DNA from: Tersicoccus solisilvae
GTDB taxonomy: Bacteria > Actinomycetota > Actinomycetes > Actinomycetales > Micrococcaceae
Length of the DNA stretch: 64,000 nt
Assembly: GCF_014643255.1 (NCBI RefSeq)
Contig: NZ_BMJI01000001.1
Location: forward strand, 248,001 to 312,000
Direction: 5' to 3'
The position numbers and the translations under genes were made by a program. A model generated the notes under the pieces. That model had not been told where the DNA came from and made no database searches. It saw only the letters and a list, made by a program, of their open reading frames with translations. Numbering within the stretch: the stretch's first letter is position 1; each line of letters starts with the position of its first letter. Shown in pieces: positions 1 through 8,415 of the stretch.

Positions 1-1418
1 AAGCCCCACCCGACGGCGGTGCGGGACGTGAGCCGCCCGCCCGTCACGGGGTAGTAGTAGAGGCGCCCGTCCGCGGCGGCCCGTGCGAGCAGGCCCCGGC
101 TTCCGGCCCCCCCGAACCCGTGGACGACCGAGACCGACGAGATCGTGGTCCATCCGCCGCCGAGCACCCGACGCGGCTCGTTGACGAAGCCGCCGGTTCC
201 GTTGCCGCGGTAGAGCAGCATCACGCCGTCGGCGCGTTTGGCGATGAGATCCTGACGACCGTCACGGTCGACGTCGACCATGCTCGTCGTCATGGAGCCC
301 CAGCCGCCGCCGATCCTGGTGCGCGCTCCCACCCGGTTGCCGACGTTCGGATAGAGGTACATGGTCCCGTCCGGTGCGCGAGCCACGATCGACGCCGCCC
401 GCCCGTTCACCCACGGACCCGGCGTGATGGCGTAGCCGTTCCAGCCGCGGCCCAGCAGCACCTTCGGCCCGAGGCCGGGCGTCGCGCGACCCGGGTACAG
501 GTACAGGGACCCGTCCGTGAACCGGGCGATGACGTCGAACCGGCCGTCACCGTTCCAGTCGACGACCGCCCCGCTCGTCATCGCACCCCAGCCGGTGCCG
601 ACCGCGGCCCGCGGGCCGATCGTGCCGCGCCCGGTGCCCGGGTAGCTCCACAGCACGCCGGCCCGGTCGACCGCGCCCAGATCCGCGGCGGTGGCGAAGG
701 CCGGTCGGGACGGCGTGCTGAAGTACTGCTCCATCGTGGGGATGCCCCGCTGGTGCATGTCGGTCGCGAGGGCGGGGCCCACGTACCGCAGGTGCCAGGG
801 CTCCCAGGCGTAGCCGGTGACGGCGGTGTAGCCGTTGGGGTAGCGGACGATGAAGCCGTACCGCCACGCGTTGGCCGCCACCCACCGGCCGCCCGCGGTG
901 TTCCCGAAGCAGCTGCCCAGCCCGCAACTGCCGTCGGCGTTCCCGACATCGACCGCCAGCCCGGTCTGGTGCTCGCTGTGCCCGGGCCGCGCCGAGATGA
1001 GTTCCGCCTGCGCGAGGCCGTACTGGTTGACGTAGCTCTGGAACAGCGCGGCCTGCTGGTCGTACGACCGGTACGCGCTCACCGTCGTGAGCGGGGCTCC
1101 GGCCGCCGCCGCCCCCGCGTAGAGCCGGGCGAGGGCCGACGAGGTCACCGACCGCATCAGGTAACCGTTCGGGCCCCACACCAGATCCGGCGGCACCCAG
1201 CGCAGCGGATTGAGCGGGCGCTGCTTGTTCACCAGCACCTGGACGTTGGCGGGGTCGCTGACCGGCGTCGCCGCCTGGGCCGCGGCGGGCCCGGCGACGA
1301 GCGTGGCGACGGCGACGGCGACCGTGACGACCGAGGACGCGATCCGGGTCCACACGTGCTGCCGGCGCGAGCGTTCGCGGCCGGACGGGGAACGGAGAAG
1401 GGGGTCGGTACCGAGCAT
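1..1418 (-). CDS. Secreted M15 (VanY-type) peptidase with FG-GAP repeats, partial
   Basis: The gene starts at ATG 1418 and runs off the left edge, so the C-terminus is missing. Residues 1-50 are a long Arg-rich signal peptide ending near AQA. The zinc D-Ala-D-Ala carboxypeptidase/dipeptidase core follows, with SAYRS (about 114-118), GHSEHQTGLAVD (His and Asp zinc ligands, about 146-157) and EPWHLRY (catalytic Glu and zinc His, about 206-212). From about residue 245 the protein is a chain of FG-GAP/VCBS-like repeats such as DWNGDGRFDVIAR and DVDRDGRQDLIAKR, a calcium-binding propeller type that often binds wall or surface polymers. It probably trims peptidoglycan peptides outside the cell. The peptidase assignment rests on visible motifs; the role of the repeats is inferred. 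Confidence 0.9.
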   Translation of the reverse strand, partial: MLGTDPLLRSPSGRERSRRQHVWTRIASSVVTVAVAVATLVAGPAAAQAATPVSDPANVQVLVNKQRPLNPLRWVPPDLVWGPNGYLMRSVTSSALARLYAGAAAAGAPLTTVSAYRSYDQQAALFQSYVNQYGLAQAELISARPGHSEHQTGLAVDVGNADGSCGLGSCFGNTAGGRWVAANAWRYGFIVRYPNGYTAVTGYAWEPWHLRYVGPALATDMHQRGIPTMEQYFSTPSRPAFATAADLGAVDRAGVLWSYPGTGRGTIGPRAAVGTGWGAMTSGAVVDWNGDGRFDVIARFTDGSLYLYPGRATPGLGPKVLLGRGWNGYAITPGPWVNGRAASIVARAPDGTMYLYPNVGNRVGARTRIGGGWGSMTTSMVDVDRDGRQDLIAKRADGVMLLYRGNGTGGFVNEPRRVLGGGWTTISSVSVVHGFGGAGSRGLLARAAADGRLYYYPVTGGRLTSRTAVGWG

Positions 1419-1614
1419 GGTGGCGCCTCGTCGTTCGCGATGGGGACGCCCGCTCAGGGAACGTCCAGCCCCCCGCCGTCAGACTACGGCGACGTGCCGG
1501 CACTGGCCAGAGCGGACCGATCAGGACCGACGCTGACCTGAGCCGGCGTGACCGGAACCCCGGGTGCTGCGATGATCGGGCGGAACGACGGGCGCACGTA
1601 TCGAGGGAGGCCGG

Positions 1615-1905
1615 ATGGAGGCACGATTCGACGCCGAGGTGTGGCACTGGCGCGGCCCCGCGCCGTATCACTTCGTCAGCCTGCCGCCCACGGCGGCGAC
1701 CGAGGTCCGCGACCTGGCTGCCGAGGTGACGTACGGCTGGGGGATGATTCCCGCCCGGGCGCGGATCGGCGGCACGACGTGGACGACCGCCATGTATGCC
1801 AAGAACGGCACGTACGCGCTGCCGGTGAAGGATGCCGTCCGCCGGGCCGAGGGGATCGACCTCGGCGACGTCGTGACCGTGTACCTGGACGTGCCGGGCA
1901 CCTGA
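1615..1905 (+). CDS. DUF1905 domain protein
   Basis: This 96-residue protein matches the DUF1905 pattern. It has an N-terminal FDAEVWHW strand, the segment YHFVSLP, a conserved YGWGMIPARARIGGTTWTTA core, and a C-terminal VKDAVRRAEGIDLGDVVTVYLDV segment read here in two parts around the KD and GD residues. DUF1905 forms a small beta-barrel, sometimes fused to YdeI/OmdA domains, but stands alone here. A GGGAGG-type ribosome site lies just upstream of ATG 1615. Its biochemical function is unknown. It is probably monocistronic, with 82 bases before the next gene. Confidence 0.8.
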   Translation: MEARFDAEVWHWRGPAPYHFVSLPPTAATEVRDLAAEVTYGWGMIPARARIGGTTWTTAMYAKNGTYALPVKDAVRRAEGIDLGDVVTVYLDVPGT

Positions 1906-1987
1906 CCCGCCCCCACCGCGCCCGCCCTCGGCTCCGGGGACGCGCTCCGGAGCTCGGTCCCGCCCGGACTCGTGGGACGATCGGACG

Positions 1988-2980
1988 ATGGCCCACCCGA
2001 TCGCCACCGCACCGGTCACCGACGCGGTGGTCGCGGACGTGATCCGCGCCGTCACGGCCGCGACCGGGCGGCCGGCATACCCGGATGCCCGGTGGCGGCC
2101 CCCGGTACAGGGTGCCGTCGGGCATCTGCTCGGCCTGCGGCTGGCCGGCCGGACGGACGCCGACGATGCCGATCTGCTGGTCGCCAAGCTGTTCCCGCCG
2201 GCCGTCAGCGCCCGCGCCGCGACGGAGGCCACCGCACTGACGGCGGCCGCCGTCCTGGGTGACGAGGTTCCCCGCGCGGTCGTCGCCGGGCGGCTGGCCG
2301 GAGGCACGGGATTCCTCGTCATGACGCGGCTGCCCGGTGACCGCTGGGCTGACGTCCGGCCCGCGCTGAGCCCGGCGGACGCCGCCGCCGTCGTCGCGCA
2401 GGTCGGGTCCGTCGCGGGTCGACTGCACGCGGTGACCGGCGAACACTTCGGCGCCCTCGCCGACGACGGTGACGGCGGGCCGACACCGCGTCGTTGGGCG
2501 ACTTCACGCGGCTGGACCACCGCGCTCGTGGAGCGGACGCTGGCCGCCTTCGACGCCGCGGGTGGGGACCCGGTGCTCGCCACCGGCGTCGAGCGGCTCG
2601 CCGCCGCCAGCCTCCTCGACGACGCCGTCCCGCCGTCGCTGTGTCACCAGGACCTCAACGGCGGGAACATCCTGCTGCGCCGCGACCCCGGGTCCGTCCC
2701 GGTGATCAGCGGCCTGGTGGACTTCGAGCGGGCCGAGTGGGCGGATCCCGCGCACGACCTGGCCCTGACCGTCGTCCACCTGATGCACGAGGGCGAAGCC
2801 GATCTCGTCCCCGTGCTGCTCGACGCGCACGGGGGCATGGACCCCGCCGCGCGGTCCCGGCTCGCACTGCACGTGGTGCTGCGAATGACGGCGGAGTGGG
2901 CGTGGGTGGCCACGGACCGGCCCGCCGACTGGCGCCACAAGACGGTGACCCTCGCGGGCTGGATCCGCGCCCGGACCTGA
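1988..2980 (+). CDS. Aminoglycoside phosphotransferase/choline kinase-family kinase
   Basis: This 330-residue protein has the small-molecule kinase (APH) fold. The Brenner catalytic loop is HQDLNGGN at about 220-227 (catalytic Asp 222, metal-binding Asn 227). The metal-binding DFE-type motif is LVDFERAEWADPAHDLA at about 243-259. The N-lobe has a nucleotide-anchoring VAKLF segment near residue 65. Family members phosphorylate aminoglycosides, choline, homoserine or fructosamine; nothing here identifies the substrate. The start has no Shine-Dalgarno sequence, but GACGAT at 1976-1981 ends six bases before ATG, as for other likely leaderless genes in the window. Confidence 0.75.
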   Translation: MAHPIATAPVTDAVVADVIRAVTAATGRPAYPDARWRPPVQGAVGHLLGLRLAGRTDADDADLLVAKLFPPAVSARAATEATALTAAAVLGDEVPRAVVAGRLAGGTGFLVMTRLPGDRWADVRPALSPADAAAVVAQVGSVAGRLHAVTGEHFGALADDGDGGPTPRRWATSRGWTTALVERTLAAFDAAGGDPVLATGVERLAAASLLDDAVPPSLCHQDLNGGNILLRRDPGSVPVISGLVDFERAEWADPAHDLALTVVHLMHEGEADLVPVLLDAHGGMDPAARSRLALHVVLRMTAEWAWVATDRPADWRHKTVTLAGWIRART

Positions 2981-3011
2981 GGCGACGCCCGGAGGAGAGA
3001 TCGAGCGGCGC

Positions 3012-3326
3012 TCAGCCGCGGCTGCGCCTGCGGACGAGCAGCACGGCGGGGATCGCCGCCAGCGCGGCGAGCACCAGGACCGGCATCCCGTTGATCACGC
3101 CGATGCCGCCGAAGCTGTTGATCGACGCGACGGACCCGACCGAGCCGATGGACGCGATCGACCCGACGGAGGCGATGGAGCCGATCGACCCGACGGAGGC
3201 GATCGATCCCGCGGAGGAGACGGAGGCGATGGAGCCCGCCGAGGCCACGGAGGCGATGGAGCCCGCCGAGGCTACCGACGCGATCGACCCCGCGGACGTC
3301 GACGCCCACCGCGTGGACATGCTCAT
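3012..3326 (-). CDS. Low-complexity GSIASV-repeat protein with C-terminal membrane anchor
   Basis: About residues 12-70 of this 104-residue protein consist of reiterated three- and six-residue units of the GSIASV/GSVGSI type, built almost only from Gly, Ser, Ala, Ile and Val. A hydrophobic segment (about 80-98, PVLVLAALAAIPAVLL) and the basic tail VRRRSRG follow, so it looks tail-anchored with the repeat projecting from the membrane. There is no clear N-terminal signal peptide. The start overlaps the stop of the upstream membrane-protein gene as ATGA, implying translational coupling. I do not recognise a function. The alternating small/beta-branched pattern would suit a beta-solenoid or Ser-rich surface stalk, but that is speculation. 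Confidence 0.65.
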   Translation of the reverse strand: MSMSTRWASTSAGSIASVASAGSIASVASAGSIASVSSAGSIASVGSIGSIASVGSIASIGSVGSVASINSFGGIGVINGMPVLVLAALAAIPAVLLVRRRSRG

Positions 3327-4666
3327 GCGGACGAGACCGCGTCCGGGCCGGGGGCCGCCCGCTCCGGGGCCGGCGCGGCATCACGTCGTGCGCGGGTGGG
3401 CCGGTGCGCGCCCAGCAGGTCGTGGTCGGCGGCCAACGGGCTCACGGGGGCACGCCGCGAACGGCGCCGTCGGCTCGCGAACCGATCCACCGCCCAGCTG
3501 ATCGCGATCCCGACGCCGAAGGCCATCGTCACCCACACCGGCGACCCGAGCCGGGCGGACTGGCTGTAGACGGGATGACCGACGACGGTCAGCACGCCGA
3601 GCCCGGCGGGGACGGTCAGGGCCCAGGCGGAGGGGTCGGGCCGACGACGGCGCAGCAGCAGCACGATGCCGGCGATCCCGATCGCCGCCACGAGCACCCA
3701 GCCCGGGTTCAACGGCAGGTTGCCGACGAACGTGCCGAGGAAGTTCCCCTCGAGGAAGAGCAGTTTCACCCACGGGTCCGGCACCGGGGGCAGCGTGAAG
3801 TGCCAGGTGAACGTGTCCTGCAGGCTGTGCTCCACCCCCGGGAGCCCGAACGCGGACCCGATGACGAAGGAGGCGAGCGTCAGTGCCAGGGCCACCACGC
3901 CGGTGAGGCGAACCCGCCGATCGTGCCGGGACGACGGCACGATCACCATGACGACGCACACCGCGAGCACGGCCACGCACAGGATCAGCACGGACGAGTA
4001 CTTGAAGAAGTAGACGAGGGCGTAGCCGGCGACGGCGAGCAGCAGCCCGCGGCGCCGAGAACCGCGCAACAGGTGCGCCACCCCGAGGACGAGGATCAGG
4101 GCGGCCATCAGGGACGGCCCCTCGGCGAGCAGCGCCGTGCCGTGGTCCAGGCCGACCGGGAGCAGGTAGAACGCGAGCTGGGAGAGCAGGGCGGTCCGCC
4201 GGCCGAGGCCGACCACGCGAGCGATGCGGTGCACCAGCAGGCCGGCGAGGGCCGTGCTGAGCACGGCGACGATCCACAGGCCCACCTGGTCCCCGAGCAG
4301 CGTCATCAGCGGCAGGGACACCAGGGGGTAGCCGATGCGCGGGCTGAAGATCGCCGCATAGGCCGGGGTGCGGTCGTGCACCCCGACGATGGGTCCCGCC
4401 CCGGCCCAGGCCGCGGACGCGCAGTCCGCGCCGGTGCCCTGCAGCCCGGAGGACGGGTGGGCGCAGTATTCGGTGTAGGCGGTGAACCATGCCTGGTGGA
4501 CGGGCATCCCACCGAGTTCGTGGGCGATGCGGATGTACTGCACCGTGTCGCCCCACACGACGCCCGGACCCAGCAGCGCCGCGACGATCAGGAAGAGGCC
4601 GCCGGCCGCCAACGGCGGGATCAGATGTCCTCGACGCAGCAGCACGCTCGACGCCCCCGGGCCCAT
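3323..4666 (-). CDS. Polytopic membrane protein, GT-C glycosyltransferase-like
   Basis: This 447-residue protein has around ten hydrophobic segments. After the first there is an extracytoplasmic loop with GDTVQYIRIAHEL, reminiscent of the acidic first-loop motif of GT-C (PMT/ArnT/GT87-like) polyprenyl-phosphate sugar transferases. Cysteines in that loop (EYC, ADC) may form a disulfide. The C-terminal tail is basic and cytoplasmic. A good ribosome site (GAGGAGAAGCG) precedes ATG 4666. It is co-transcribed with the downstream GSIASV-repeat gene through a four-base overlap, so the two may act on the same envelope process. The GT-C assignment is tentative; an undefined membrane protein family is the alternative. 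Confidence 0.6.
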   Translation of the reverse strand: MGPGASSVLLRRGHLIPPLAAGGLFLIVAALLGPGVVWGDTVQYIRIAHELGGMPVHQAWFTAYTEYCAHPSSGLQGTGADCASAAWAGAGPIVGVHDRTPAYAAIFSPRIGYPLVSLPLMTLLGDQVGLWIVAVLSTALAGLLVHRIARVVGLGRRTALLSQLAFYLLPVGLDHGTALLAEGPSLMAALILVLGVAHLLRGSRRRGLLLAVAGYALVYFFKYSSVLILCVAVLAVCVVMVIVPSSRHDRRVRLTGVVALALTLASFVIGSAFGLPGVEHSLQDTFTWHFTLPPVPDPWVKLLFLEGNFLGTFVGNLPLNPGWVLVAAIGIAGIVLLLRRRRPDPSAWALTVPAGLGVLTVVGHPVYSQSARLGSPVWVTMAFGVGIAISWAVDRFASRRRRSRRAPVSPLAADHDLLGAHRPTRARRDAAPAPERAAPGPDAVSSA

Positions 4667-4807
4667 CGCTTCTCCTCACCGTGACGCTCCGGCACCACGC
4701 ACGGCGTCGACCCCGATTCTAGACGAGCGCCGGTCGATGCCACCGCATCGACCCGAACCCGGACCTCGGGCCGGTGCGCGAGGCGGCGTCGTGCGAGGGG
4801 TGTGTGC

Positions 4808-6043
4808 TCAGGGAGCGTGGCGACTGAGCCGTCGGGCCAGCAGTGCGGCACCCAGTGCGAGGCTGGACCACACCGCCATCGAGACCGCCATCGGCACGGC
4901 GGTGTGCTGCCCGGCGATGCCCGTCAGCGGGCTGACCAGGCCGCCGAGGACGAACTGCAGCAACCCCAGCACGGCCGCGCCGGCGCCGGCGCGGCCCGGC
5001 ACCCGGCTCTGCGCGAGGGCGACGGCGTTACCCATCACGAAGCCGAGCGCCGTCTGCCCGACGAGCAGCTGCACGAGCGTCGTCCAGCCCGTGACGCCGC
5101 TGAGGATCAGCACGAGGCCGATCACGTTGGTCACACAGATCACGGTGACGGCGATCCGCAGGATGGTGGCCGGTTCGATCCGGTCGACCAGCCGGACGTT
5201 GACCAGGCCGCCGACGATGGCACCGCACGCGTTGACCGCGAAGACGACCGAGTAGGCCAGGGCCGAGAAGCCGAGCACGTTCTGGATCACGAACGAGGAC
5301 GCGGAGATGTAGGAGAACAGGGCGCCGAAGGTGAACGCGAAGGTGAAGGCGTACGCCATGAACGAGCCGGTCCGCATCACCCGCAGCGACAGTCCGAGCA
5401 CCCCGCGCAGCGCGTGCTGGCGGGCGTGCACCGGCAGGGTCTCCGGCACCACGACCACGGAGCACAGCAGCATCAGCAGCCCGAACACCGTCAGCGCCCA
5501 GAACACGGCCTGCCACGGGGCGACGGTGGCGATCACGCCGCCGAGCAGGGGCGCGACGACGGGCGCGACCGAGGTGATGGTGGCCAGGATCGAGTAGAGC
5601 TTGGCGGCCTGCCGGCCGGTGGAGATGTCGGCGACGATCGCGCGGGCGATGACGACGCCGGCCGCGCCGGCCGCTCCCTGCAGCGCACGCAGCGCCATCA
5701 TCACGCCGATGGTGGGCGCGACCGCGATCAGCACCGAGCACACCAGGAAGAGGGCGTTGCCGGCGACCAGCAGGCGGTGCCGGCCGAGCACGTCGGAGAT
5801 CGGCCCGAGGAAGAACTGGCCGAACGCCATGCCGACCATGTACGTCGTCAGCGTCAGCTGCACGGCCGAGGCGGAGGTGCCGAACCACGTGCTCATCCCC
5901 GGCATCGAGGCCAGGTACATGTCGGTCGCCAGCGGGCTGACGGCGCTGAGCACCCCCAGCGCGCCGATCAGCACCACCCGGTCCTTGCCCCCGGACAGGC
6001 GCAGGCGGGACCGGACGGGTTCGTCGGGGGTCGCGGCGGTCAT
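4808..6043 (-). CDS. Bcr/CflA-family multidrug MFS exporter
   Basis: This 411-residue MFS transporter has about 12 membrane segments. The N-terminus carries LGVLSAVSPLATDMYLASMP, the signature of the Bcr/CflA drug:H+ antiporter subfamily (DHA1). The GPISDVLGRH loop between TM2 and TM3 is the MFS motif A variant. The chosen start gives MTAATPDEPVRSRLRL, with a short basic cytoplasmic tail before TM1; upstream sequence in the same frame is not coding-like. Family members export compounds such as bicyclomycin, chloramphenicol or sulfonamides; the substrate here is unknown. It is divergent from the VOC-domain gene at 6194. Confidence 0.85.
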   Translation of the reverse strand: MTAATPDEPVRSRLRLSGGKDRVVLIGALGVLSAVSPLATDMYLASMPGMSTWFGTSASAVQLTLTTYMVGMAFGQFFLGPISDVLGRHRLLVAGNALFLVCSVLIAVAPTIGVMMALRALQGAAGAAGVVIARAIVADISTGRQAAKLYSILATITSVAPVVAPLLGGVIATVAPWQAVFWALTVFGLLMLLCSVVVVPETLPVHARQHALRGVLGLSLRVMRTGSFMAYAFTFAFTFGALFSYISASSFVIQNVLGFSALAYSVVFAVNACGAIVGGLVNVRLVDRIEPATILRIAVTVICVTNVIGLVLILSGVTGWTTLVQLLVGQTALGFVMGNAVALAQSRVPGRAGAGAAVLGLLQFVLGGLVSPLTGIAGQHTAVPMAVSMAVWSSLALGAALLARRLSRHAP

Positions 6044-6193
6044 GGCGTCCTTCGGACAGGCGGAGATCCGCTGGTGGGGCTGGTCGTCGCTTCCATCTCT
6101 AGCACGCCGACCGAGGACCACGGCTGTCCGCGGCGCACCGTGACCGCGCCCGCGGGCCTGTCGGCGACCACGGGGAGCGATGAGGATGGGCCC

Positions 6194-6574
6194 ATGGAGA
6201 TCACCCGACAGATCATCGTGTTCGACGCCGCCGACATGGACGCGGAGAGCGCCTTCTGGGCGTCGCTGCTCGGCGGCACGGTCGACCCCGCCGACCCGGA
6301 CGACGCGGAGGACGACTGGCGTACCGTCCGCGTCGACGGACTGGCCCGGCTCGCCGTTCAGCTCGCTCCGAATCACCAGCAGCCGGACTGGCCCGACGGC
6401 ACGCCGCAGCAGATCCATCTCGACCTGCACGTGCCGGACATCCGCGCCGCGCACGAGGAGGCGATCGCGGCGGGGGCGCGGCTGCTGCGGGCGGCTCCCG
6501 ACCTCGACGCGCGGGACGGTTTCCAGGTGTACGCCGATCCCGCCGGTCATCCGTTCTGCCTCTGCTGGGACTGA
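6194..6574 (+). CDS. VOC/glyoxalase-superfamily protein
   Basis: This 126-residue single-module VOC domain begins MEITRQIIVFDAADMDAESAFWASLLGG and ends with the typical YADPAGHPFCLCWD strand, both hallmarks of glyoxalase/bleomycin-resistance-like proteins. The internal QIHLDLHVPDI strand supplies the likely metal or ligand His. No substrate can be assigned. It is probably leaderless: GAGGAT at 6182-6187 ends six bases before ATG. It converges with the homocysteine methyltransferase gene, with 37 bases between. Confidence 0.85.
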   Translation: MEITRQIIVFDAADMDAESAFWASLLGGTVDPADPDDAEDDWRTVRVDGLARLAVQLAPNHQQPDWPDGTPQQIHLDLHVPDIRAAHEEAIAAGARLLRAAPDLDARDGFQVYADPAGHPFCLCWD

Positions 6575-6611
6575 CGCGCCACGACCGCGCGCTCGTCCAC
6601 CCGGCCCGGCC

Positions 6612-7529
6612 TCACTGCCCCCAGAGGGCGGCGACGTGCCGCACGTCCGTGCCGCAGCAACCGCCGAGGATGCGCAGGCCGGGCAGCCGGGCGGCCAGCC
6701 GGCGATGGTCCGCGGCCAGCTCGGCCGGGTCCCCGTCGTCCAGCGCTTCCGCCTCGTCCAGATCCGCGTGGCTGAGCCGGGACGCGTTGACGCGGGTCCC
6801 GGCGACCCGGTGCCGCCACGGCGCGTCCGCGGGGATGCCCCGGGCGATGTGGTCGGGGTGCGCGCAGTTGACCAGGTAGTGGTCCGGGGCGGCGACGGCG
6901 TCCAGTCGCTGCACCGCCGCGCCCAGGGGGGTGCCGTCGGGCAGCGTGCCGTCCGTCTCCACCGTGAAGGAGATGCCCACCGGCAGTGCTTCGTCGCGCG
7001 CGGCCTCCACGATGCCCTGGGCCTCCGCGACGCTGCCCAGCGTGTAGGCCGTGACGAGGTCGACGCCGGCGGCGGCGAAGGAGGCGAGCTGAGGCCCGTG
7101 GTAGGCGGTGGCCTCGTCCGCACTCATCGCCGCATTCGGGTGATAGCCGTCGTATCGGGGCCCGACCATCCCGTTGACCAGCACCGCGGGAACCCGGTCG
7201 CGCAGCCGGTCGGCGAGCCGGCGCAGGAACGCGATCGCGGCCCGGTTCGCTCGATCCAGCGCCGGGGCGTCGTACCCCAGGCGCGCCCCCCAGTCCGGGT
7301 TCGCTCGCCAGGTGGGGCTCTCGAGCAGCAGCCCGGCCCCGGCCCGGCCGGCGACGTCGGCGTACCCGAGGTAGTACGCCGTCAGCAGCTCGCGCCCCGG
7401 GGCGTCCTCGACCAGCGGGAACGCCGCGAACTCCGGCAGGTCCACGCCGTGGTGGAAGATCAGGTCGGTCTCCATCCCGCCGTCGGTGACGTACCGGCGC
7501 TCCGGATCCAGGACCGTCGTGGTGGCCAT
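6612..7529 (-). CDS. mmuM: Homocysteine S-methyltransferase
   Basis: This 305-residue protein of the Pfam S-methyl_trans barrel family transfers a methyl group from S-methylmethionine or a related donor to homocysteine to make methionine. It starts with the typical DGGMETDLIFHHGVDLPEFAAFPLV. The zinc-thiolate ligands are visible: Cys in VNCAHPDH and the paired Cys in LGGCCGTDVRH at the C-terminus. ATG 7529 was chosen because it gives the family N-terminus; the upstream in-frame extension crosses the promoter. A promoter reading TTGTAC, 17 bases, TATAAA lies at 7615-7587 on this strand, with palindromic half-sites of a likely TetR operator at its start region. Length is normal for MmuM. Confidence 0.88.
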   Translation of the reverse strand: MATTTVLDPERRYVTDGGMETDLIFHHGVDLPEFAAFPLVEDAPGRELLTAYYLGYADVAGRAGAGLLLESPTWRANPDWGARLGYDAPALDRANRAAIAFLRRLADRLRDRVPAVLVNGMVGPRYDGYHPNAAMSADEATAYHGPQLASFAAAGVDLVTAYTLGSVAEAQGIVEAARDEALPVGISFTVETDGTLPDGTPLGAAVQRLDAVAAPDHYLVNCAHPDHIARGIPADAPWRHRVAGTRVNASRLSHADLDEAEALDDGDPAELAADHRRLAARLPGLRILGGCCGTDVRHVAALWGQ

Positions 7530-7570
7530 GACCCCTCCCGAGGGTGTCGCGCGTCGCGATCGGCGCATAC

Positions 7571-7615
7571 CAGACTGGATAGTCTGTTTATAGCAGGGTG
7601 AATAGTCTGGTACAA
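7571..7615 (-). promoter_or_regulatory. mmuM promoter with TetR-type palindromic operator
   Basis: On the minus strand the -35 is TTGTAC (7615-7610), the spacer is 17 bases and the -10 is TATAAA (7592-7587). A perfect inverted repeat CAGACT-GGAT-AGTCTG (7571-7586) covers the expected transcription start. A further half-site, AATAGTCTGG, lies in the spacer (7601-7610). This sits between mmuM and the divergent TetR gene, so the regulator probably binds here to repress mmuM and itself. Confidence 0.7.
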
Positions 7616-7623
7616 GTGGTGGC

Positions 7624-8271
7624 ATGCCACGCAACGGAGCCATCAACCGGGAGCGGATCCTCGCGACCGCGGAGCACCTCGTGATCGAGAAGGGCTTCGC
7701 GGCCACCGCCCTGGACGAGGTGATCGAGGGCGCCGGGACCTCCAAGGGCGCGTTCTTCCACCACTTCCCGACCAAGTTGGACCTCGCGAAGGCCCTCGTC
7801 GACCGCTACGTGACGGCGGACCTCGGTCAACTGCAGAACGCGCTCTCCGAGACGGCCCACCTGGCCGCCGATCCCCGGGCGCGGCTGCTTGCCTTCCTGC
7901 GGATCTTCGAGGACGGCGCCGACGAGCTCATGTCCGAGCAGTCCAGCTGCCTGTACGTCAGCACCGTCGTCGAACGCGACCTGCTCACGGCCGGGACCGC
8001 CGACCGGATCGTCGACGCCGTCGTGGGCTGGCGCGAGCCGGTCGCCGGCCTGATCCGCGCCGCCGTCGAGGCGCACGCCGGCCACGAGCGCGGGGACGAC
8101 GAGACGAACGACGACGGGAACGCGGACGGAGTGGACGCCGACGCGCTCGCCGACCACTTGTTCGTCACCTTCGAGGGCGCGTTCGTGCTGTGCCGGGCCA
8201 CCGGGGACGCCGGGCACATGCGCGCCCAGCTGCGGGTGCTGCGGCAGCTCGTGGACCACCTCGTCCGCTGA
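7624..8271 (+). CDS. TetR-family transcriptional regulator
   Basis: This 215-residue protein has a canonical N-terminal TetR helix-turn-helix. It reads RERILATAEHLVIEKGFAATALDEV, then the recognition-helix region GTSKGAFFHHFPTKLDLAKAL (residues about 10-55, quoted in two parts). The helical C-terminal ligand domain includes a highly acidic stretch (GDDETNDDGNADG, about 160-172) unusual for the family. It is divergent from mmuM with a 94-bp spacer containing palindromic half-sites, so it most likely controls mmuM and its own gene. The ligand is unknown. GGTGG is the only ribosome-site-like sequence before ATG 7624. Confidence 0.88.
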   Translation: MPRNGAINRERILATAEHLVIEKGFAATALDEVIEGAGTSKGAFFHHFPTKLDLAKALVDRYVTADLGQLQNALSETAHLAADPRARLLAFLRIFEDGADELMSEQSSCLYVSTVVERDLLTAGTADRIVDAVVGWREPVAGLIRAAVEAHAGHERGDDETNDDGNADGVDADALADHLFVTFEGAFVLCRATGDAGHMRAQLRVLRQLVDHLVR

Positions 8272-8415
8272 GCGGGGCTGAGCTCGGCCGGGGCGAGCCG
8301 GCTGATCCCCCCCACGGCGGCCCTGCATCCGGATCCGGGTCCGCGCCGGTAGCACGAGTGTCCCGACTCACTCGGACCGGCTCCCGCGCCGGTTCCCACC
8401 CCCGGAGGAACCACC

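Noticed and set aside
547-2583. A 678-residue Arg-rich minus-strand frame over the M15 peptidase and kinase genes
   Set aside because: Low-complexity Arg/Pro/Gly composition and no family motifs; the M15 motifs are in another frame of the same strand.
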